Below are positions 44,336-52,276 of a stretch of 64,000 bases of DNA, piece by piece. How positions within the stretch are numbered: the first letter of the stretch is position 1; each line of letters opens with the position of its first letter. A program made the position numbers and the translations under genes. This DNA is from Coprococcus_C hominis (GTDB taxonomy: Bacteria; Bacillota; Clostridia; Lachnospirales; Lachnospiraceae). The stretch lies in assembly GCF_020687505.1 (NCBI RefSeq), contig NZ_JAJEQT010000007.1. One strand, written 5' to 3'. The notes beneath the pieces were generated by a model. The model made no database searches. It was given only the letters and a program-made list of their open reading frames with translations, and was not told the DNA's origin.

Positions 44336-44369
44336 AAAAAAAGGATTGAATATATTGAATATTCAATCC
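44336..44369 (-). terminator. Intrinsic terminator between tetR and the MMPL gene
   Basis: Perfect 10-bp stem GGATTGAATA/TATTCAATCC with a seven-base loop, then a run of seven T on the minus strand. It would separate the tetR transcript from the MMPL operon. Confidence 0.8.
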
Positions 44370-44389
44370 AAGTTGTTTGTTTGTGTTTT

Positions 44390-44446
44390 CTATACATAAA
44401 TCTAAATGTGTTTATTTTGCTATACATTCATAAATTTTATGTATAG
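44390..44446. promoter_or_regulatory. Candidate TetR-family operator cluster
   Basis: Three copies of the 8-mer CTATACAT: 44390-44397, 44420-44427 and, inverted (ATGTATAG), 44439-44446. The first two are exactly 30 bases apart, and the last two form a palindrome with an 11-base centre. They lie between tetR and the gene pair it probably controls. Confidence 0.55.
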
Positions 44447-44447
44447 A

Positions 44448-45020
44448 CTATACTAACTCATTCAAGACATCCATCATCGAAGACTTTGTCAGATACTTGT
44501 AAACCTCTGACAGATCCTTCGGCGAGATCATATAATCACGTTTAATCCACGCAATCGCTACATAGCACATCGAGTTCGCGTAGTATTCTGCAATAATCTG
44601 ACGATCAAGCCATGTGTATTTGTGGCTTTTGCCCTGTTTCTTCTGATCGATAATCTCTAACAGAAGCTTCGACACTTCGCTACGCGCAATACTCTCAAAA
44701 GAGTTCTGTCCATCGATACACACCGCCCGCTCATAAAAAGCACGCTCATTCTGCATGCTTGAAAAAAGCAATGTCAAACCTTCCTGTATCATATCGTTTA
44801 ACAGGAGCGGCTTGATTGGTTCGAGCAGATCATGCCGTACAATGTATTCAAGCAGTGCATATTTGTCTGCAAAATGATTGTAAAATGTCGGTCGGATCAC
44901 ACCTGCCTTGTCTGTGATATCCTTGATGGTGATCTTCTCCATCGGTGCCTTGCACAGAAGCTCCTTGAAGCTTGCTGCAAGCAGATCGTCGGTATTTCCT
45001 TTTTTTCCTCTTTGCTGCAT
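44448..45020 (-). CDS. TetR/AcrR family regulator
   Basis: 190 aa. The N-terminal HTH (about residues 25-65; ITIKDITDKAGVIRPTFYNHF) is a clear TetR helix-turn-helix. The C-terminal ligand domain is divergent. It is 22 bases downstream of the cardiolipin synthase gene and upstream of the MMPL pair, so a role as local repressor of the transporter is likely. Confidence 0.9.
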   Translation of the reverse strand: MQQRGKKGNTDDLLAASFKELLCKAPMEKITIKDITDKAGVIRPTFYNHFADKYALLEYIVRHDLLEPIKPLLLNDMIQEGLTLLFSSMQNERAFYERAVCIDGQNSFESIARSEVSKLLLEIIDQKKQGKSHKYTWLDRQIIAEYYANSMCYVAIAWIKRDYMISPKDLSEVYKYLTKSSMMDVLNELV

Positions 45021-45042
45021 AACGTTCCTTCTTTCTTCACAG

Positions 45043-46665
45043 CTACATCAACGGGGCTACTAACCGGAGCAGGCTCTGTCCGAACAATTTCAGGCGGCTC
45101 GTCTCCCGGATCTTCTCCTTTGTCACTTCATCACACTTCGCCAGTGTGTCCATATAATCTTCCTTGATCTCATAAATTGAGCTGCAATTAAACATCCATA
45201 CACCACACTCAAAATGCAGATACAGACTCCGGTAATCGAAGTTGATCGTACCGACCGTTGCCACCTTATCGTCCACAACGACAGTCTTCGCATGGATAAA
45301 GCCCGGCGTATACTGGAAGATCCGCACTCCTGCTTCGATCAACTGGTAGTAATATGACTGGGTTACCAGATACACCAGCTTCTTATCCGGGATACCCGGC
45401 GTAATGATGCGCACATCAATTCCGCTTTTTGCCGCAAGTGTCAACGCTGTCACCATCTCATTATCAATAATCAGATACGGTGTTGTGATATAGACATAAT
45501 GCTTTGCCTTGTTGATCATGTTCAGATAGATATTCTCTCCGACAATCTCATTATCCACCGGCGTGTCGCCATACGGCTGAATGTATCCATCCGAGAAGAA
45601 TGCCATATCCTGATATTTCTCTGGTGAATACGACGAATAATCATCTTTCTCGCCGGTCAGCATCAACCATGTCTGCAAGAACATCAGCGTCAGGTTCCAG
45701 ACAGCCTCGCCCTTCAGCATGATACCGGTATCCTTCCAATGTCCAAACCGTGATTTCTTGTTGATATATTCATCCGCCAGATTGATACCGCCGGTAAATC
45801 CGACATAACCATCAATGACCGTAATCTTCCGGTGGTCACGGTTGTTCTGTCTCAAGTTAAAGACTGGACCAATCGGGTTAAACGCTGCAACCTTGATTCC
45901 CTTCTCCTTCATATCCTTGATGAATCGGGAAGGAATCCACATAGAGCATCCAAAATCATCATAGATCAGACGCACATCCACGCCCTCTTTTGCTTTCCGC
46001 TCCATGATTTCCAAGATCGTATCCCACATCTCGCCCTGCTTGATGATAAAATACTCCATAAATATAAAATGATTTGCATTGTTTAATTCTTCCACAAGCT
46101 TCGCAAAATTATCCTCGCCAAGCGGGAAATAACGCACAGCGGTATTCTTATACACCGGATAACCTGCAGTCTTGGAAATATACGTCGACTGCACACTCGC
46201 ACTCTGACTCAGCTTCCGGATCTCCCGCTGCCGGCTCTTATCACTCGGCATATACTGAAATGTATCGAGATGATTCTTCTGCGCATCCCGGATAAACTTC
46301 ATACGGGTTCGGTTACCAGCAATCGCGATATACAGCACACCGCCTAAGATCGGCGTTACCATCATAAGCAGAATCCACGTCAGCTTATACGCGGGGTTTT
46401 CTGGCTTATTGACGATATATAGCACAACCGTCGCCGAAATCAAAATCGCCAGCGTTTTCCAGTAAAACATGTAGTTCTTGGCAATTCCATATAGAAATAC
46501 CCAGAAAAGGATCTGCAGGATCAGGGTAAATACAACAATCGCGATCTTCGTGATATAAATGGATTTAGATTTGTTCTGTCGTCCATATCGCGGTTTGTCA
46601 TGTTCATGTTCATGTCCGCTACACGTCGTTTCCTGAACCGTTTCCTGTTCTGTTTTCTCTTCCAT
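45043..46665 (-). CDS. cls: Cardiolipin synthase, PLD type
   Basis: About 540 aa. Two membrane helices near the N-terminus (roughly 35-80, after a charged Glu/Thr/His-rich head), then two HKD phospholipase-D motifs, HRKITVID and HAKTVVVD. It joins two phosphatidylglycerols to cardiolipin. The start is uncertain: ATG 46665 (MEEKTEQE) is offered, while a frame to 46725 exists. A 19-base palindrome lies upstream at 46713-46731. Confidence 0.92.
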   Translation of the reverse strand: MEEKTEQETVQETTCSGHEHEHDKPRYGRQNKSKSIYITKIAIVVFTLILQILFWVFLYGIAKNYMFYWKTLAILISATVVLYIVNKPENPAYKLTWILLMMVTPILGGVLYIAIAGNRTRMKFIRDAQKNHLDTFQYMPSDKSRQREIRKLSQSASVQSTYISKTAGYPVYKNTAVRYFPLGEDNFAKLVEELNNANHFIFMEYFIIKQGEMWDTILEIMERKAKEGVDVRLIYDDFGCSMWIPSRFIKDMKEKGIKVAAFNPIGPVFNLRQNNRDHRKITVIDGYVGFTGGINLADEYINKKSRFGHWKDTGIMLKGEAVWNLTLMFLQTWLMLTGEKDDYSSYSPEKYQDMAFFSDGYIQPYGDTPVDNEIVGENIYLNMINKAKHYVYITTPYLIIDNEMVTALTLAAKSGIDVRIITPGIPDKKLVYLVTQSYYYQLIEAGVRIFQYTPGFIHAKTVVVDDKVATVGTINFDYRSLYLHFECGVWMFNCSSIYEIKEDYMDTLAKCDEVTKEKIRETSRLKLFGQSLLRLVAPLM

Positions 46666-46712
46666 TGTCTTCTCTGTCTCCTGCAATCTGTCTTTTCCTT
46701 CTTTCTCTCTAT

Positions 46713-46731
46713 GTTGACAGTACATGTCAAC
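46713..46731. promoter_or_regulatory. Palindromic operator-like site before cls
   Basis: GTTGACA-N5-TGTCAAC, perfect 7-base arms, 48 bases before the chosen cls start. It may be an operator for a dimeric regulator, or the left arm may serve as a -35 box; no clear -10 was seen. Confidence 0.5.
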
Positions 46732-46766
46732 GAATCGTTACAATGGTTGTTTACATCACATTCTAA

Positions 46767-47630
46767 CTACTCTGCACTCCAGCGTCCTGACGCGCCACAA
46801 GGAAGGATCAGTCCTGTCTCTTTCACCGGAAGTCCAATCTCCTGCGACTCCACATGTCCGCCGAATTTCTTTCCTACCTCGGTAGAAATCATATAAGTAA
46901 GCACCGCCGGAGCCAGTCCGGTTGTATATGAATTCACTAAAAAGAATAACGGATTATCCGACAAAAGCTGACTTGCCAGTGCGATAAATGGATGGATTTT
47001 CTCCTCCAGCTTCCAGATCTCACCCTTTGGTCCTCTGCCATAAGATGGCGGGTCCATGATGATGCCGTCATAATGATTGCCACGGCGGATCTCCCGCTCC
47101 ACGAACTTCACACAATCATCAACCAGCCAGCGGATTGGTGCATCTTCAAGTCCGGATGCCACCGCATTTTCCTTGCCCCATGTCACCATACCCTTTGATG
47201 CATCGACATGTGTGACCTTAGCGCCCGCCTTCGCTGCTGCCAGTGTCGCACCGCCGGTATAGGCAAACAGATTCAGCACCTTGATCTCACGGTTTGCATT
47301 TCGTATCTTCTCACTAAACCAGTCCCAGTTCACCGCCTGCTCTGGGAAAAGTCCAGTATGTTTGAAGGTAAATGGTTTCAAATGAAAGGTCAGATCTTTG
47401 TAATTGATGCTCCACTGCTTCGGCAGATCGAAGAATTCCCATTCTCCACCGCCCTTGTTACTGCGGTGATAATGTCCATTCAGCTTTTTCCATGCCGGGT
47501 TCTTTCTTGGAAGATCCCACAACACCTGCGGGTCCGGACGAAGCAAAATATAATCGCCCCATCGTTCCAGTTTTTCTCCCTTTGAACAATCTATAATCTC
47601 ATATTCTTTCCACTGATCGGCTACCCACAT
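46767..47630 (-). CDS. Class I SAM-dependent rRNA methyltransferase (RlmI/RlmK-like)
   Basis: 287 aa. Motif I LNLFAYTGGATLAAAKAGA, motif II HVDASKGMV and the catalytic-region IIMDPPSYGRGPKGE match the Methyltrans_SAM family of m5C/m7G rRNA enzymes. The PUA domain of RlmI is absent. The exact target is unknown. ATG 47630 is used; no strong ribosome site is visible. Confidence 0.88.
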   Translation of the reverse strand: MWVADQWKEYEIIDCSKGEKLERWGDYILLRPDPQVLWDLPRKNPAWKKLNGHYHRSNKGGGEWEFFDLPKQWSINYKDLTFHLKPFTFKHTGLFPEQAVNWDWFSEKIRNANREIKVLNLFAYTGGATLAAAKAGAKVTHVDASKGMVTWGKENAVASGLEDAPIRWLVDDCVKFVEREIRRGNHYDGIIMDPPSYGRGPKGEIWKLEEKIHPFIALASQLLSDNPLFFLVNSYTTGLAPAVLTYMISTEVGKKFGGHVESQEIGLPVKETGLILPCGASGRWSAE

Positions 47631-47753
47631 ATACTTTTAGTCCCTTTCGTCTATTTTCTTATACATTGCGTTCTAATTTTATACAAGCAATACTAACACA
47701 CCCAACTTTCCAACGCAAGAATGAAAGTCCCGTTTTTGTCATGAAATACAGAT

Positions 47754-47793
47754 AAAAAAAGACAGTTTGCACATTTTGTACATGCAAACTGTC
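47754..47793 (-). terminator. Terminator after citrate synthase
   Basis: Perfect stem GACAGTTTGCA/TGCAAACTGTC and seven T on the minus strand, ten bases after the stop at 47803. Confidence 0.9.
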
Positions 47794-47802
47794 GTAATTT
47801 TC

Positions 47803-49161
47803 TTACCAATCACGCTTCTCGATTGGAATATATTCTTTGTGATGACCAACGAATTTGTACGCTGGACGGATAATCTTGCCCTTATTTACCAACTCCTCGA
47901 TCCGGTGTGCAGACCAGCCAGAGATACGGGAGATTGCAAAGATCGGTGTAAAGATCTCGATTGGCAGCTTCAACATTGTATAAACAAATCCGCTGTAGAA
48001 ATCAACATTCGCGCAAACCGTCTTGAATGTACGGCGATGCTCGCTGATCAGCTTCGCTGCGATACGCTCAACTCTGTCATACAGTGCAAACTCATCCTGC
48101 AAGCCTTTCTCCTCGGAAAGCTTCTTCGCATACTTCTTCAGGATTACCGCTCTTGGATCGGACTCACTATAAACCGCGTGTCCCATACCATAGATCAGTC
48201 CAGAATGGTCGAAGCCCTTCTTGTCAAGGAGTCCCTGCAGATACTCGGAAATCTCATCCTCGTTCTCCCAATCCTTGACATGCATCTTCATATCATCGAA
48301 CATCTGCTGTACCTTGATGTTCGCGCCACCATGCTTCGGTCCCTTCAGAGAGCCAAGGGAAGCAGCGACGGTCGAATACGTATCCGTTCCTGTCGATGTC
48401 AATACATGTGTCGTAAAGGTTGAGTTGTTACCACCACCATGCTCCGCATGGATAACCAGACAGACATCCAGAACCTTTGCTTCCAGTGCGGTGTATTTAC
48501 CATCGGTACGAAGCAGACGCAGGATGTTCTCTGCGGTTGAAAGTTCTTTCTTCGGTCTGTGGATAACTAAGCTCTTATCAAGATAATAGTGTCTGTATGC
48601 CTGATAACCGTACGCCGCCATAACCGGAAACTGTGCGATCAGCTGCAGACACTGCATCAGTACATTTTTGATATCCAGATTGTTCGGATCTGGATCGTAA
48701 GTATATAAGGTCAGAACACACTTCTGCAGGACATTCATCATGTCACGGCTCGGTGCCTTCATGATAACGTCACGGTTGAAGCTCTCTGGCAGCTGGCGAA
48801 GCTCACCAAGCACCTCCTTGAAACAGTCAAGCTGTTCCTGACTTGGCAGATCACCAAACAAAAGCAGATATGTCGTCTCTTCAAAACCATACTGGCTGTT
48901 GCGGAAGCCCTGTACGAGCTGCTGTACTTCATATCCTTGGAAATAAAGCTCTCCAGGAATTGGCACACGGTGTCCATCCACAACGCTAAATCCCATAACG
49001 TCGGACACTTCTGTAAGTCCGGTCAGTACGCCTCGTCCGTTGGAGTCTCGAAGTCCCCGCTTTACGTTGTACTCTTCGTAGAGATTTAAGTCAATCTTTC
49101 CGGAGTCATTACAAAAACGTACATATTCATCTAGTATCTGGTCAAATTTCAAATCTGACAT
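47803..49161 (-). CDS. gltA: Citrate synthase family protein
   Basis: 452 aa; condenses acetyl-CoA (or propionyl-CoA) with oxaloacetate. Catalytic His in VIHAEHGGGNNS, His in GMGHAVYSESDPR, and Asp in CANVDFYSGFVY are all present. The N-terminal 60 residues are an extension seen in Clostridia. It starts 16 bases after the kinase gene (AGGAG upstream), suggesting cotranscription with it. Confidence 0.93.
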   Translation of the reverse strand: MSDLKFDQILDEYVRFCNDSGKIDLNLYEEYNVKRGLRDSNGRGVLTGLTEVSDVMGFSVVDGHRVPIPGELYFQGYEVQQLVQGFRNSQYGFEETTYLLLFGDLPSQEQLDCFKEVLGELRQLPESFNRDVIMKAPSRDMMNVLQKCVLTLYTYDPDPNNLDIKNVLMQCLQLIAQFPVMAAYGYQAYRHYYLDKSLVIHRPKKELSTAENILRLLRTDGKYTALEAKVLDVCLVIHAEHGGGNNSTFTTHVLTSTGTDTYSTVAASLGSLKGPKHGGANIKVQQMFDDMKMHVKDWENEDEISEYLQGLLDKKGFDHSGLIYGMGHAVYSESDPRAVILKKYAKKLSEEKGLQDEFALYDRVERIAAKLISEHRRTFKTVCANVDFYSGFVYTMLKLPIEIFTPIFAISRISGWSAHRIEELVNKGKIIRPAYKFVGHHKEYIPIEKRDW

Positions 49162-49177
49162 AACCTCAACTCCTATC

Positions 49178-51589
49178 TTATTCGATCTCTTTGCTCATAG
49201 TAAAAGTGTAGTCTGTTATCTTTCCTGTATCCGGATCCGCATAAGCACTTATGCTGATATAATGATCGCCCTCATAGTAATATACATAGTAGGAAATGAA
49301 ATATGTATATTCGTCCTTAGAGAAATCATCGCCCAGATCGCCATACACCGACTCAATCTTACTTCCATCATCGCCCATCGAAATACCGCCTGGGAACGTG
49401 ATGTTACTTGTATAATAATCCGCTTCTACTCCGATTTCAGAGATATATCCATACTTTGGCAGAATGGCATTGCCGGTGAAGTTCTCCAGCTTGATGCTGA
49501 GCTTCTCGCCGTTTTTCTCCATGTAAGTGCTCTCGTAGTTCTTACCACCGATATAGTCGGAAACGGAAGTATCCAGTGTCCATCCGTCTTTCTCCAGTTC
49601 CGTAAATGGAACCGGAAGTACATAATTTTTGTCTCCAATTGTAATAATACCATCAAATCGGTCAGCACTTGCACCACCCGGTGCCACATACTGATCGTTG
49701 ATTGCCGGTGCATCCATACTCAGATCTGCAACCGAAGTTGCGCCCTCTGGCATTTTGGAATTGATCAACCGGATGGAGATCAGATTTTTCTCCGGTGTCA
49801 CATCAAAATCCATACCATCTTTCTCGTCATCTCCTGCATAATCAATGGATACATAAGTTCCGCTTCCATCAGAATACTCATTTTCACTCCGGTATTCCGG
49901 TGCACCATATGCAGTCTTGATATCACTCTCTGTCGATTCAAACAGCTTGATTCCATTTGCTAACTCGATTGTAAAGTCATCTTTATATTTTCCGGATTTG
50001 GAGCTAAATGAGAATCCAACAACATAACAGTCATTGATCTCCGCCTCATTGACACCCGGATTGGCTACGATCACCGTCAGCTGTGCACGATCCGTATAAC
50101 TTGTGATATAATCCCAGTCACCCGATGCCACCTTCACAGTCGCGCTGTCTGTCTGCCAGCCCTTTGATTTCCACTCTGAATATGGAAGTGGAAACTGGTA
50201 GATCGTACCATCGATGTTCGCAGTATAATCTCTCCATGAATCAGACAGTTCCGTCGGCCATACATAGTCGCCTACACCACTTACATCTGTCTCCGTCGTC
50301 GCTTCCGTTGTGTTCTCTGTCGTCGCATCTGTCGCACTGGCTGCTTCTGTTGTCTCAGCCGGCTGTTCTGTCGTCGTTGCATCGTTATCTTTTTTCTTTC
50401 CTCCGCCTAGGATCAGAACCAACCCTACAATCAGTGCCACAACTGCTGCCGCAATCCCTGCGATCAACCCAATCTTCTTTTTATTTTTTCCAGATGCGGT
50501 ATCGTTCTGTCCCGGTGCCAGATGCATCGACTGCATCGATGCAGACATCGAACTATTTCCGTTTCCAGATGCGGTATATGGATTTGCCTGCGGCATTGCA
50601 TTGCCCGCTGTAACCGGTCCACTTCCATACAGATCTGTGAGCAACTGTCCAATATCCTGATAACGTTCCGGTGCCTTTACCGCAAGTCCTTTTCGAAGCA
50701 CTGTCTCTGTCCGCTCGGATACGGAGATGCCTTTCTTCGAAGGATCTACATAAGTGTCCTCCTCCATACGTTCCACGCCGTTTGGTGGAACCTCACCGGT
50801 GAGCATCTTATACATCGTCGCACAGAGACTGTAGATATCCGTCCAAGGTCCCTGTTTTCCCTTCGCATAATACTGCTCTGGTGGTGCGTAACCATGCTTT
50901 AAAATCACAGTATAGGTCTTGTCAGTCTCTGCGGACTGTCCGCGTACCGAACCAAAATCAATCAGCTTGATCTTGCCTTCGTTATCAACCATGATATTAT
51001 CCGGGCTGATATCCCGGTGTACCAATCCATTTTTATGTACTTCATACAGAGATTCAAATACCGGTTTCATCAAAGCAAGTACGGTCGCTTCATCCAGCTT
51101 TCCGCCCATGCCCTTAAGATAATGCTTCAGATCCACACCATTGATATATTCCATAACGATATATCCGGTGCCATTTTCATAGAAGAAATCCTTCACGGAT
51201 ACGATACCCTGTAACTGATAGAACTTCGAGAGATTCCGTGCCTCTTCTACATATCGTTTTAAACCCTTGTCATATATTTCTTTCTTACTATCCAGTGTTG
51301 ATACGATCGTTGTCGTCATCGCATCTCTCTGTGCAAAGCTTTCCGGATAATACTCCTTGATCGCGATATACGTCTGCAGATTCAAATCCCAGCCAATGTA
51401 TGTAATCCCAAAACCGCCCATGCCAATCACACGGCCGATCATATATTTCCCCTGTAAAACTGTAAACGGACGCAAGCAGTTTGGCTTTTCTTCATAGCCA
51501 CTCACATCGAACCCGCAATATGGACAGACATCTTCTCCCTGTCCAAGGGCTTGCATACAATTCGGGCACTTATCATATCTATTCTGCAT
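49178..51589 (-). CDS. Membrane Ser/Thr protein kinase with N-terminal zinc ribbon
   Basis: 803 aa. Zinc ribbon CPNC (8-11) and CPYC (22-25), then a eukaryotic-like kinase (about 45-330): glycine loop IGMGGFG, Lys in AIKEYYPE, catalytic HRDISPDN, DFG-type IDFGSV, and HGYAPPEQY. A membrane helix follows (about 375-395), then a Thr/Glu/Ala-rich linker and an extracellular region with two similar repeats (…YQFPLPYSEWKSKGW… and …YVLPVPFTELEKDGW…). It probably senses an external signal. Confidence 0.9.
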   Translation of the reverse strand: MQNRYDKCPNCMQALGQGEDVCPYCGFDVSGYEEKPNCLRPFTVLQGKYMIGRVIGMGGFGITYIGWDLNLQTYIAIKEYYPESFAQRDAMTTTIVSTLDSKKEIYDKGLKRYVEEARNLSKFYQLQGIVSVKDFFYENGTGYIVMEYINGVDLKHYLKGMGGKLDEATVLALMKPVFESLYEVHKNGLVHRDISPDNIMVDNEGKIKLIDFGSVRGQSAETDKTYTVILKHGYAPPEQYYAKGKQGPWTDIYSLCATMYKMLTGEVPPNGVERMEEDTYVDPSKKGISVSERTETVLRKGLAVKAPERYQDIGQLLTDLYGSGPVTAGNAMPQANPYTASGNGNSSMSASMQSMHLAPGQNDTASGKNKKKIGLIAGIAAAVVALIVGLVLILGGGKKKDNDATTTEQPAETTEAASATDATTENTTEATTETDVSGVGDYVWPTELSDSWRDYTANIDGTIYQFPLPYSEWKSKGWQTDSATVKVASGDWDYITSYTDRAQLTVIVANPGVNEAEINDCYVVGFSFSSKSGKYKDDFTIELANGIKLFESTESDIKTAYGAPEYRSENEYSDGSGTYVSIDYAGDDEKDGMDFDVTPEKNLISIRLINSKMPEGATSVADLSMDAPAINDQYVAPGGASADRFDGIITIGDKNYVLPVPFTELEKDGWTLDTSVSDYIGGKNYESTYMEKNGEKLSIKLENFTGNAILPKYGYISEIGVEADYYTSNITFPGGISMGDDGSKIESVYGDLGDDFSKDEYTYFISYYVYYYEGDHYISISAYADPDTGKITDYTFTMSKEIE

Positions 51590-51680
51590 CGTATCCCTCT
51601 CCCTAATCTCTGTTAATCTGTGTCATTTTTTACACATATGTTAGAATTATACCAAAAATACTACTTTCCTACAAGTTTTT

Positions 51681-52271
51681 TCAGATTTCTATGATGTATT
51701 TTTCAAACGCATTGACAACTTTTGTATTCTTATATTCTGAAATCCGTTTGAAATCTCTTCCATAATTGATATGCACGTGTCCATGTGCAAACAACAGTGG
51801 CTCATACTCATCCAAAATCTGATAAAACGCCTGAAAGCCAGTGTGTGGCAGATCCGTGCTGTCATTCAGTTCAAATGCCGGTGAATGCGTGATCAGAATA
51901 TCCAGACCACCAGCCTTCTTGATCTTCCTTCGCAACTTGCGCACACGTTTCTTCATTTCATCCTCGGTGAACTGATACATCCCGAAATTATAGCACATAC
52001 TTCCACCAAGTCCCGCGATCCGAACACCCTCATGCACATATACATCATCATCGATACAGATGCAGCCATCCGGTGGCGTCTCGTCATAGCAGGCATCATG
52101 ATTGCCATGCACATACAGAATTGGCACCTTCGCAAATGTCGCCATGAAAGACAGGAACTGCGGAGCCAGATCGCCACAGGAAATAATCAGATCGATCCCC
52201 TCTAATTTACTTTTCTCAAAATAATCCCAATAATACTTGGACTCTTCGTCTGCAAGTAACAAAATCTTCAT
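51681..52271 (-). CDS. Metallophosphoesterase (calcineurin-like)
   Basis: 196 aa. Metal-site motifs GD (SCGDLAP), GNHD (VHGNHDACYD), ITHSPA and GHVH are present; the first motif, usually Asp-X-His, reads ADEE. The substrate is unknown. It starts five bases after the ParB-like/BMP fusion gene, so the two are coupled. Confidence 0.85.
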   Translation of the reverse strand: MKILLLADEESKYYWDYFEKSKLEGIDLIISCGDLAPQFLSFMATFAKVPILYVHGNHDACYDETPPDGCICIDDDVYVHEGVRIAGLGGSMCYNFGMYQFTEDEMKKRVRKLRRKIKKAGGLDILITHSPAFELNDSTDLPHTGFQAFYQILDEYEPLLFAHGHVHINYGRDFKRISEYKNTKVVNAFEKYIIEI

Positions 52272-52276
52272 TTATC

